From Ctena decussata (lineage: Eukaryota; Mollusca; Bivalvia; Lucinida; Lucinidae), in assembly GCA_963989385.1 (NCBI GenBank), contig OZ022501.1, positions 97,138,979 to 97,202,978 of the forward strand: DNA of 64,000 nucleotides, in the 5' to 3' direction. This document shows, piece after piece, positions 1 to 12,200 of this stretch. The notes under the pieces were generated by a model that made no database searches, was not told the origin of the DNA, and saw only the letters and a list, made by a program, of their open reading frames with translations. The position numbers and the translations under genes are program-made. Within the stretch, counting starts at the first letter, position 1. Each line of letters begins with the position of its first letter.

Positions 1-1147
1 CAATTCTCAGATCAATCAAGGGTGGATAACTCACAATCTGGAAAGGTAAGAGTGACGATCCTTAGTCACAATATGTAACCTTTGATGGTCAACATATCTG
101 TGAAGTTTCATTCAGATACTCCATATAGTAAATGAACTACAGGTCAAAAACCATTTTTCAGATCAATCAAGGGTGGATAACTCATGAACTGGAAAGGTAA
201 GGGTGACGGTCCTTACTAAAAATATGTAACCTCTGATGTTCAACATATCTGTGAAGTTTCATTCAGATATTCCATATAGTAAATGAACTACAGGTCAAAA
301 CCAATTCTCAGATCAATCAAGGGTGGATAACTCACAATCTGGAAAAGTAAGAGTGACGATCCTTAGTCACAATATGTAACCTTTGATGATCAACATATCT
401 GTGAAGTTTCATTCAGATATTCCATATAGTAAATGAACTACAGGTCAAAAAACATTTTTCAGATCAATCAAGGGCAGATAACTCATGAACTGGAAAGGTA
501 AGACTGACGATCCTTAGTCACAATATGTAACCATTGATGGTCAACATATCTGTGAAGTTTCATTCAGATATTCCATATAGTAAATGAACTACAGGTCAAA
601 AACCATTTTTCAGATCAATCAAGGGTGGATAACTCACAATCTGGAAAGGTAAGAGTAAGTATCCTTAGTTACAATATGTAACCTTTGATGGTCAACATAT
701 CTGTAAAGTTTCATTCAGATATTTCATATAGTAAAGGAACTACAGGTCAAAAACCATTTTCCAGATTAATCAAGGGCAGATAACTCATGAACTGGAAAGG
801 TAAGAGTGTTGGTCCTTCGTTGTAATATGTAACCTTTGCTGTTCAACATATCTGTGCAGTTTCATTCAGATATCATAAACAGTAAAAGAATAACAGGCCA
901 GAAACCATTTTTTCAAAGGGAGAAAGGGCAGTAACTGCGTTAAAAATGGTCGGATTTTGCCCATTAACAATCCCATACCACTCATCCCCAAAAATAATGT
1001 GTATGCAAAATTTGAAAAAAATTCTGTGCATAAATACTCGTTATCGATCGGAAATGGTGAGCACGGACGGACGGACGGACAGACGGACGGACGGACACCG
1101 AAAGGTATAACATAATACCCCGCCACTAAAGTGTGGCGGGGTATAAA
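1..1147 (+). mobile_element. Pearl-like (Helentron-associated type) non-autonomous element, left end outside window
   Basis: Six clear tandem units, recognised by the anchor CAGATCAATCAAG at 8, 159, 309, 460, 611 and 762 (period 150-151 bp), plus a decayed seventh near 912. They are followed by an ACGG tetranucleotide run (about 1063-1096) and a short hairpin at 1116-1145 (arms TACCCCGCCAC / GTGGCGGGGTA). Core repeats, then tetranucleotide microsatellite, then terminal hairpin is the known layout of bivalve pearl elements, later grouped with Helentron-associated elements. That assignment is by architecture only. It lies in a DMAP1 intron. Confidence 0.7.
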
Positions 1148-1239
1148 GAGACACTGACTTTCGTCAAAATCTGAGACATGTCATTTTCACCTGATTTTGG
1201 TGCTTACAGAGAATGACTCTTAAGTCTTAGCCCTTTTCT

Positions 1240-2365
1240 CAGAGCTCTAGATAAGAGGGAGTATTTGGTGGTAATTATGGATAATTTTTGTTAATTCTGC
1301 ATAAAAACATATGTTGTGACCCCTCATCTGAACCGTCTCAATGAGACGGTTCAGGTGAGGGGTCACAACATATGGTTTCGATGAGAAATAAGAAACAAGG
1401 GCTTCGCAAGCGGCGCATAATACGCCCGTTTAAATGTCATAAAGCAGAAACAGAATGAACAAGATTGCCTACAAAAGGATAGACAGACAAAGTGGTACAA
1501 GGGAGATAACCTAAACATACAAGATAGGCCTTTTTTGGTTGTACTATATTCCCTTGAAATGATTTTTTTATAATATACATACCATTTATTTCGAATGGTT
1601 AAGGAGTTAGAGTAAACAGGAAGTTTATGCAAGGGCAGATAATTCAGTAAGTAAGCCAGAGTTGTGGTTCTTGTTCAGGATACATTGCCCCATTATTATA
1701 CACATTCCTACAAAGCTTCATTCTAATATTTCAAAAGGTTCAGGAGATATGGAGTGAATGAGAAACACCTGAAAATACTAATCAAATGGAGGTTACTCCA
1801 AAATTAAGAAAGAGGGAGCAACCATTCTTATATATGACACATTGTCTTGTGATCATGCACATTGCTATAAAGTTTCATCATGATATTCCAAACGGTTACC
1901 AAGTTATGGCATGCACAAGATAAGTAAACACAAAAATAGGCTCAAAGTACTAATGAAATGGTCGTAACTCTAAAACGAAGAAAGGGAGAGCAGCCATTTT
2001 TGTACGCAGCACATCGTTAGGAATTCATACACATTGCTATGAAGTTTTATAAAGATATCCCAAAAGGTTATCTTCTTATGGCGCGCACAAGACTTGCAGG
2101 GAAAAAAATGATCAAAGGGGCATAACTTTGAAACTAAGAAAGGGGGAGCAACCATTCTTGTACGCGACACGTTCCCCCAACCTAATACATATGCCTATAA
2201 AATCTCATGAAGATATCCCAAATGGTTACTGAGTTATGGCGCGCACAAGAATGTTTACGGACGGACGGACGGACAGCGCCACGACATAATACGTCCGTTT
2301 TTTCAAAACGGGCGTATAAAAATATCCTTAATTACCGTCAAATACTCCCTCTTATCTAGAGCTCT
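1240..2365. mobile_element. Palindromic fold-back MITE (family P, copy 1) split by a nested element
   Basis: Both ends read CAGAGCTCTAGATAAG in inverted orientation. The centre is a near-perfect palindrome (1310-1373) around ACATATGTTGTGACCCCTC and its complement. The right arm is interrupted at about 1395 and resumes at about 2318. Uninterrupted relatives at 55705-55907 and 62674-62863 are about 190-200 bp long, which defines the insertion. No coding capacity. Confidence 0.75.
1396..2317 (+). mobile_element. Pearl-like element nested in family-P MITE
   Basis: It contains three to four degenerate units of roughly 150 bp sharing phrases such as GGGGGAGCAACCATTCTTG and GTTATGGCGCGCACAAGA. These are followed by an ACGG run (2257-2274) and a terminal hairpin (2289-2317, arms ATACGTCCGTTT / AAACGGGCGTAT). 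A version of the hairpin arm also occurs near the left end (about 1417-1432). It has the same architecture as the element at 1-1147 but unrelated core sequence. Confidence 0.65.
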
Positions 2366-2529
2366 GTTTTCTTGCTTAATTAGACTCAAATAATTTCATT
2401 TTAAGGATAATTCAGGTCCTAAGCAATCTTAACTAGAAGACAGAAAGCTAGTATAAAATTATGGGCCTCCACAATTATTAGTATACCTCAAGCTAGCATA
2501 TGCATCTATATGCTTAGCCTGCTCATCCA

Positions 2530-2980
2530 AAAGATGTGCATTTTAATGCACTTACGTATGTAAGGCGACGTCTGATTGGTTAATGTCAAAGATTTGCGAC
2601 AGTATATCCTGGGATATACTGGTTCTCTTGTCGACAGTATATCCTGCGATATACTGGTTCTCTTGCGACAGTATATCCTGCGATATACTGTTGCACACCT
2701 GACTTCATTATGTAACGTCGCTTCTCATTGGTGGACATCTGGTTTTACGTCGCTGAACGCGTTTGCTACGGGTGCAAACTAGCATACTTTAAAGGTGAAA
2801 ATGTGAAAAGTGCATTAGAATGGGGATAACTGTATTGAAAATTGTCATTTGGGGAGGTAAATCATCGGTTTTATGGTCGCAAATTGTGTTTTACGGCGAC
2901 CCGCTAGCGGAGCCATAAAACGAAACTTCCGACCATAAAACCTCCCTACATGACAATTTTGAGTACAGTTATCCCCTAAT
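2530..2980. mobile_element. Double fold-back element (family Q, copy 1)
   Basis: Two adjacent fold-backs. The left one runs from about 2541 (TTTTAATGCACTT) to its complement AAGTGCATTAGAATG at about 2808-2823. The right one runs from GGGGATAACTGTATTG (about 2822) to CAGTTATCCCC (about 2974). Other copies are at 52537-52968 and 61564-61947 in the same order. In this copy a 32-bp segment with the dyad CAGTATATCCTGCGATATACTG (at 2599-2692) is present three times. No ORF is convincing. Confidence 0.65.
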
Positions 2981-3266
2981 TTTCAGGTTTTAAACATGCA
3001 ATAAATTTGACAAGGTTTAAGCTATAGGAAGAATGCTGTAGATAATATTTATTGAACTCATAAACCTGGTGTATGGCAGATATATTGTCAGACTTTCCTC
3101 CCAGCATAAACTGTACCAGATCTAATATCTGCCAAAAAGCAGATCCTGATTGGAGGGCTAGTATGCTGATCTGGGTTGTAACTATTCTAATTGTGCAACA
3201 TAAAATGCTTTGCTAATTTCTGTGGGGTTCTGTGGGGTTCATTCAACTGGTGGAAACAACACTCAC
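2981..3266. other. DMAP1 intron, no feature seen
   Basis: AT-rich intron sequence between the family Q element and the fourth DMAP1 coding exon. I looked for the next DMAP1 exon here and found none, so the remaining coding exons lie left of base 1. Confidence 0.6.
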
Positions 3267-6200
3267 TTTATTAAACCTGGCAAACGGATAATCTTTGCCT
3301 TCATCAGCAACTCTTCTCCAGTGATGAAATATTGCACCATCCTTAAAAAATATAGCGATTATTTTATACTTTGAGCTCATAGAAAGACATATACAGAGCA
3401 GTAAGTTAACTGTATTAAACCGAGATTAAACTACAACCAAATTATATGCAATTGTGCATTAACTCTCAGTTGCCTTATAAATTATTACCCTGGGCTAAGT
3501 TGTTCAAAACTAACAACCTAATTAGTCAATGAAAAATGAAAAATTCAAACATATTGTATGTGAAAACACAACCACTTTTTGATGAAAAAAATGTGAGGAG
3601 CTTTTGCACTGTTGCAATGCAATGCCAGCAAAAAATATTAGCGCACTTGATTTTATGCGTACTAGATTACCTAATGAAACCTAGACTAATGACTTTGTTG
3701 ATCTAACAATGCTTTGAACAACTGGACGTTAGTTTCAATTCACTGTTCGAAAAGCCATGCCTACTTTAAACAGGTATGCCGTCCTCCATTTACTGTAAGG
3801 GATAATTATAGACTTACTGTATAACAATGAACATGTGTGGATCTATTTGTGGGATTATGTTACATGCTTAGCTGTCGTTGCATTGGCCAGTTATACACTA
3901 TCATGTGACTTCTGAGCAACATTCTGGGTGTGGCTCAGAACTATTGATAGAAGCCGCAACATAACATTGTTATACATAAACTGACACTGTATAGCCTCTT
4001 GTTTTTGTGACTCTCTGCCACATACAGAGAATACATGAAATCTACATTAAGGACATCTGACAAAGACTCAACAATAGAAGGTCAAGCAGCTGACAACCTA
4101 GCATTGTAAACGGTACACAAATTTTCTTTGCAGCTAGAAATGTGCACATGTTCTTGATCTCCCTGTACCTAGCACAAATGTAAACTGGCACCTAACCTAT
4201 CTTGGCTATGATTTTAAATCTTAACCCTTTTGCACTCAGAACGGCCAAAACTCTATGGAGTTTTGGCCGTTCTGAGTGAAATAGGGTTAATGGCAAGGAA
4301 CTTTACAATTTTTTCTCAGTGATGCAAAACTGAAATAAAGAAGAAAGCAAACCTTTCTGGCAGGGTTTGTGAAAGGCATCCATTTCCAGGGTCTGACCCT
4401 ACTGCTCCCAATCTTAGCCTTCATCTGTTTGTATCCCTGGTTAGTATCTGTTGGCATAACAGGCGGAGCATCTCTGAAACAGAAAATGTATATTTACATA
4501 AGTAAACAGGTTTCATAACTGTATACAGGTCTCCATTTTTTAGGCCTTAAGTTTTTATTCTTTCTCTTAACCGACTGACTTTGAAATGCTGACATTTTAA
4601 AATCCTGCTGAAAAATTTACTCTGCTATCCATATAGAATTGGTAAAACAAATACACATGGGAAAATAAATACACATACAGTAAAGCCTCTTTATAACAGC
4701 ATTCTTTATAACATCATTTTGATATGCCTGGAATGGCTCTATAGTTAAAATTATGTATTCTTTATAACAGCAAATTCTGTTTAACGTAAAAATGTTTGGG
4801 AAAACATGCCGTTGTTGTAAAGAGGGTCCACTGTGTTATTATATTTATACCACCCTTGCCTGAAAATGTCAACTTCAGCAGGAAATCTTTCGCAATAATC
4901 AAGGTCTACACCGATTAGGGTGGTATAAAATAATTATCTGCCTAGTTTGTCTGCCTGTACAGGAGATAATCCATGAGCTAAAGCTCCTGGATTATCTCCT
5001 CGTAAAGGCCAACAAACCATGGTATAACTATTACTTCCCATAATTTTCAAACTATCCTATAACAATGGATACATGCATGTATAACCAATACTTTTGTCAT
5101 AGTACTTTATTTACCCTGAATATTCTGAGACAATATACTTAAACAAATGGTTTAAAACAGTATCAGGAGAAGTCAGGTCAGGTTCTAAACTGTTTGTTAA
5201 CCATGACAAACAGACTTGTACAATGCAACGATGGGAGTGTCAAAACAAAAAAAAAATTCTGAACATTTAGAATCAATTTGATACTCTGTTTCTGTTTCAT
5301 AAAAAAATCCATGACATAATACAGCCAACTCTCGATAATAGTTTGGGATGAACTTTGACTTTGAGATATCGAGTCGATATCTCAAAGTCAAAGTTCATCC
5401 CAAACTACCGGTACTGATATCTCATAGTAAATTATCTGGTTCCAGAAAATTTACTTTGAGATATCAGTGGTTTTAGATAACAGTAGTTGAAATGTAAATA
5501 AAATCAGGAAATTAGTCTATAAAGTATTCTTTGAAATAAGAGGATACATTGAGATATCAGTGTTCGAGATATCGGGAGTTGACTCTTCAGACATAGAAGA
5601 GCTTTTGGTGAGAATTAAGGACAATTTTTTCACAATTCTCCATCATAATGTATGTCGTCAGTACTAATTAGAACTGCCTCACAAAGGCAATTCCAATGAG
5701 GCCTTTATGGGGAGATATAGAAATTATCCTTAAATTATTCCTATTTTGTTACTCTGTGTTATTTGGAAGACCACATTATATGCTGAATCATACATGCTCA
5801 ATATGGAGGGATGTTTTAATGTACAGTTCCTGAATTGTTTAAATACCCCTTTTCAATGCACATAAAGTATATGGAATGTTAAACAATACTCATTAGCAAT
5901 CCACAAAAGAGAAAACACAGAAATCAATTGACTTCCAAAAACTGCCAAAAAGCTTGAATTTTAGCCAAGCGAGATAAAATGGTAAGTCTTAAGTTATATC
6001 CTAATTTTATAACAAAATGGCTCCATAATACAGGCATTTTGACATGAAAAAATCAAGTGAAGCATATGTCAACTGACAAATGAATATGCCAAATGAGGAA
6101 ACTGTGATTAACACTTTAAGTCCCAGTGACAACAATAGCAGAATTTGCAAACACCGTAGATCCTGATGAGGCAGCTCATAATGAGCCACCTCATCTAGAT

Positions 6201-9200
6201 CTACACTGTTTGCCCTTTAATTTGTAAATTCTCAATATGATATAGATTGAAAGAAACGTTTTTTCAAGTTTTGCAGACGTAAATTTTGTCGTTTGCTTTT
6301 AGACGCTTAAAGAGTTAAGGTGCAGAGTCTGGATATGCAATGAAGAGGAAATGCATTTCAGGGGTATTTAAACCTTTCCATCACTATAGCTCATGGACTA
6401 AAGACTATAAATTAGTAAGTACGTAAAGGATAAAAGAATGCAAAGTTCTATAAAAACCAGTATATGCTTATTTCTAAATATGCCATATCTTTTAGCAACT
6501 GACAAAGATGATCTAAGTGAAACAATAATACATGTAACTAACTTTCTTTCAGTTCAAACTTTTAGAAATTATAACTATTTCCAATGCCTGTTTTTGAAGC
6601 CTACTGATACACGGAATACAAAATGTATGCACTGAAATGAAGCTAAACAGACCATACTGTTAAAACTCGAGAAATAAAATTTAAAGGGAATGTTTTTTTT
6701 GGAAATGTTAAAAATTCACTCCTGTTCATCCCGTTGGTGCAATAATATGATTTCCATTTCACAAAACAAACAATGATATGAGCAAAAAGACAATGCAATT
6801 TGGAGGAAAATTCAAAATTCTTGTTTCTTTACAAAATTACAAATCTGGCAATGCTGGTTTCATTGAAATTTTGCTTCCCCTTGACTATCAGAGTAGCTCA
6901 AATCTTTAAGAATAAAAGAAAAGAAAATAATTTTCACAAGAATTAGCAAATACAAAGTTCAATGAAGTACATGTAAAATAAAAGCAGACTACAACACCTG
7001 ACTCTTATATAATTTTGTGTAGTATACTACAGCTATTCAGTGCTTGCTGCAATAAAATACCAAAAGTTCGTACAGAATTTTCCAAAGATATCATATGCTT
7101 GCTATCTTAGCAGAGAGCTCAGCTACCCAGCATTTCTAAATACGCATGCAAGTCAAGCATTAACACTCCACCACTGACAACCATGGAAAGCTAACAAGCC
7201 GAACAGAAAAGATGAAACTAAAACAAATCCTGAAGACTACATGCGTCAACTTCTAGACATAAAGGAAAATTGCTTGGAATGCCTTGTACCTGCAGTCCAA
7301 CTACATACTCTGTGCTTTGTAAAAGGGGTATTTTAACAAATCAGGAACCTACTTCAAGCACAAAAAAAGTCTTACTGTCTTTTACTTTTGCAAAGGATGT
7401 ATAGATGATTTGAGCCGCGACACGAGAAAACCAACAATGTGGTTGTGCGCCCACCGCAGACTCAGATCAACCTGGGCATCCACCTGGTCCTCTCAGACTT
7501 TTCGCTAAGTGCTTAAATGGTAACTAAGGGTCTCAGCTACCTCCATGAGAACAGCGAAGACTCTGATCAGACTGGGCAGATGCCCAGGCTGATCTGAGTC
7601 TGCGCTGGGCGCACAACCACATTGTTGGTTTTCTCATGTCGTGGCTCATTTGTGGTTTCACAGCAATTTCAAGAGTATTTCAGTCATATCATGTGTCTGG
7701 AACAGTGATAATGAAAGGCTCTGTGCTATAAAATCCCATTTACAATGAGGCGGGAGATGAAAACTATAGTATATTGATCAGCTTTCTTGATAGTAATGGT
7801 ATATCCTTTCTCCTTGGCCAGAAAATATTTTCTAAAGACTGCCATAGCCATTATTTTAAAGATCCCTGACTCAAATTTGCTTTTCAAGTCCTGCCCAAAT
7901 TTCCCAGACCAATCACAAAATTTCCTGGCCTTTTCCTGATCTGGAAAAAAGAAATTTTTCAGATATTTTCCCCTAACGAGGAGGAGATGTGCCAAGACTA
8001 CCTTTCCCCTTGAACAGTATATTTTCTGCAGACTGCTATAGCCACTAGTTTTCAAAATCCCTGACTTTTCCTTCACTTTTCAAATTTCCCTGGCAACCAA
8101 AAAATCCTTAACTTTTCCCTGACCTGGAAAAAAGTCCATTTTCCAAATGTTTTTTCCCTGATCATGGCAACCCTATTATTTTTGCCTACAAAATATACTA
8201 TCCCCTAAAAGCCCTATAGAAGGGGTACTTGATGATAATTCCCACATTATTTCTGTCACGTGCAAACAGTGTTCTCCCTAGAAATTTCAGAAGGCATGTC
8301 ATTTTTAACACAAAAACCAGATTTTGACGTGTTGATCAATTTTTAAAATCCTAAATATAGCAATGCTCTGTCGAAATTAGCTTAAATTTACATTATAAAT
8401 AATTCATTGATGATCCTTAATGCATTTAAAACAACTTTACTGGCTATGAAATGAAAATTTTAGAATTTTTTAAATTTTCATTGGGAATTAAGGCATGCTG
8501 CAAAGGAAATTTGAGAGGAAGGCATGTTGCAAGCGACAAGCCTTAATGGTCTGGGGAGAACACTGTGTGCAAATAATAGTGGCTAATCAGGAAAATGCAT
8601 ATGATGCGACACTTGGTAGAGCAGGCTGGCCTCGATCTGTGCTGTCCCCCTATGGCAGCTTGTAAGGTCTGTCATGCTTTGCCAACAGTTATAACAACAG
8701 AAACTGAGTTTACTGTGAAATGCTAAAATGATTCAGATTCATGTACATACAAAGTGGCACTAACACAGATAAAATATCTGTACTTGCATATTCACTTTAG
8801 ATCAACTTAAATACCAGTATAGAAGATATGGCGAGTCCAGCATTATACATGTATCACTACTTGTTAAGTTAAAGATTTGCAAAAGCATGGAAGATGAATG
8901 CATGACAAACAGTCAGATTAAGTTTATCATTGGACATCTTAGTTAAGTAACAAGAAACCCTCATAAACAAACTGTCAATAAGAAAAAGTTTTCGGTGTAT
9001 ACAAAAAGCTCTAAATCAGCTTTCTTTTATTGCTCATTGCTATCTGGTCATAACATATGCCATTAGGTACAAATCTGAATCACTTGTGGCATCCAACAAA
9101 CATACCCTATTTTACCCTTTGACCCCTACTGACCAAATGAGAAACAGTGCAGATCCTGATAAGACAGTCAACTTGTGAGTAATTTCAGCTGGATCTACAC

Positions 9201-12200
9201 TGTTTGCTTTAAATAACTGACACATCCAGTCCCAATTTCAGATCAGAAGGGTTGCAAGGGTTCTATTGCACCAGTCATTTGTAACCATGGCACACCCCAG
9301 GGAATAACAGGGACTTTGACTTTTCATCCAGCAAATCCCCACTATTAGCCCTGAAATGCTGGGACAAACAGTTTGTAACACTGCCGTTTGACCCCGCAGT
9401 CTGTTATGTTTTTCTTCCACTGCTATTTTTGCCTAAAAGGAAAAACCCTGGCATTTGCCCAGCACTGTGGGAATGATGCAAATGTAAAACCACATCTCAT
9501 TTCCCTCCTATCCACCACCCTGACCCAGGGGTGGGTGGGCCGTGGTTACAAATGGCTGGTGCATAATAGCAACATGAACTGAGCTCCATATAAGCCATAA
9601 TTTGAATAGTTTTCTCAAGTCAATTAACGAAATGTGTCTGAATACAGGTTGAATTGTTTTAGTTTTGTAAACAGGCTGTTTTGTTATTCAGGTACGTCAT
9701 ACCAATTTTGTAAGTATTAAAACTGGTAAAATTCATACAAGTTAAAACATATCGTATGGAGGTGGGTGGGTCGGGGGGTCGTTATTCCTCACAAATCATA
9801 GAGCAAGGTTTTTAGATAACTCTTCATACAGTCTGGCAGAAAAACCTTATCATGCTTAATTTTCATCCATCCAAATTTTGGCTAGTATGGTGCTTTACTG
9901 AACCTATAATAACTGAAGCAACAATTTCAAAAGCACTGATATATATACTTACTTGTTAATAGGAAACCTTGAAAAGCAAGGTATAACAATGAAAATTGAT
10001 AAACATGTGATGACAAGTCAGAGCTCTAGATAAAGTGGAATTTTCATGACAATTTGGATACAGTCAACTCTTGATATCTCAAAGCTGAAGTTCTTATCAA
10101 ACTACTGACATCTCAAAGTAGATTTTCTGATCCCAGAAAATTAGCTTTGAGATACCAGTAGTTCAAAAATGAACAGTGAGTATAGTAAAGTATAATCTCA
10201 AAGCTGAAGTTCTTATCAAACTACTGATATCTCAAAGTAGATTTTCTGATCCCAGCAAACTTACTTCGAGATACCAGTAGTTTGAGATAACTGGAATTGA
10301 AACGTAAAGAAAAACAAGAAATGTGTCCAAATCATATTCTTTGATATAAGATAGTACTTTGAGATACCAACATTTGAGATAACTGGAGTGAACTGTATTT
10401 TTTGTTATTATTTATAAGAGATATGTTGTAGCTCCTCTTTACTGCTGAGGCAGTTTGAACTAGACCAAGTGAGCAGGGGCTCACGTATACCCCCGACCAG
10501 CGCCACCGCCTAACGAAACCACCGCCTTAAAAACTACTGCCTAATGAAACCAATCTTATACATGGTTTGAACCTAGAAGTAAACTTAGTCACCTATTAAA
10601 TGATTCCATAAAAGTATATTACAAATATCAGCAAAGAGTACCAACTTAACACAAAACTTTAATGTAAACATATAAGTCTGTGCCTATGACCTTGGTCAGC
10701 AGCATCCAGATGATGTCAACTAATCTGCATGAACATAGAAGTAAACTTAGTCATTTATCAAAAAAGATTCATCAAAGGATGTTAGAAATATAAACAAAGA
10801 ATATAAATTTAACGCAAAACTTTAACGCAAATACACAAGTCAGTGTCCTTGACCTTTGGTAAGCAGCAGCATCCAGATGATGTAAACTCCTCTGTATGAA
10901 CCTAAAAGTAACCCTAGTCAAATATCTAAAGGTTCCATCAAAGGATATAAGAAATATAAAAGAAGACTATAAACTTAACGCAAAACTTTAACGCAAATGT
11001 TTAAGTCTGTGACCTTGACCTTAGGTCAGCAGCAGCATCCAGATGATGACAGGTATTCTGCTTGAACCTGTAAGTAAATCTAGGCACATACCAACAGCCT
11101 TCATCAAAGGATATTGGAAACATAAGCAAACATTAAAAACTTAACGCAAAACTTTAACGCAAATGTTAACGGACGGACACACGCACGCACACACGGACGA
11201 ACGGACGGACGGACAAACGGACGAACGGACGGAAAGACGAAAACTATATACCCCTCGACATACTTCGTATGTCGGGGGTATAATAAAGGGCCATAGTGTA
11301 TGTTTTTATGAGCATGAAAAGACCCTTAATGTACAGCTCTGAACTTATTGCATTCTACCCAGGCTATGACAATGAATGAAATAGTGGTTTTAGACAGTGT
11401 GGATGCACTCAATTCATACTAGATCATGGGGAAAATTTCAATTTCCCTACCTACCCTGTTGACTGAGCCAATCAGTTTCATACATGTACATGCAAATGTG
11501 GCTGTCAACCGAGATCCTGCTTTAATGATAGCATCAGTCAACATCCACTTTGCACAGAGCTGGATCAACGAATGGCACAGGTAAGCAACCTTGTATTAGA
11601 CTGGAATCTTTTGAACAGTAAAATCTTGTCTTATGATAAACAAATGAGCCGCGACACGAGAAAACCAACAAAGTGGTTGTGTGCCCAGCGCAGACTCAGA
11701 TCAGCCTAGACATCCTACAAGTTTGATCAGACTTTCCGCTAGGCACTTAAAGGGTAGCTTAGGGTCTAAGCTACCTCCATGCGGACAGCAAAGACTCTGA
11801 TCAGACTGGGCAGATGCCCAGCCTGATCTGAGTCTGAGCTGGGCGCATAACCACATTGTTGGTTTTGTCGTGTCGAGGCTCAAATATGTAATTATTGAGT
11901 TATTCCGTAACTGTAAAATGGGTATGAAATACTTTTATAGTCGGGCAAAACTTATAATTCCAGTGATATCATCTGCAAGAAACTGTTCCTCTAAATAAGA
12001 AAATATGTTATGGTTATAATGTGGTGAATCTGTGAAAAATCAAACTTTCCAATAAAAGCAGTTTTATGGTAACTAGGAACAAGGCCTATGATACTTACCA
12101 AAACTTAAGACAAACCTGAAGCCTGTTAAAAAGCATAGGTTCTCATTTAGCCCTTTCCATTGATCAATATACTGGTATCAGTACTCTGATCAATAGCAAG

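Noticed and set aside
7726..8076. 116-codon minus-strand frame as a gene
   Set aside because: It lies in a degraded dispersed repeat, low complexity in composition, with no family signature or splice context.
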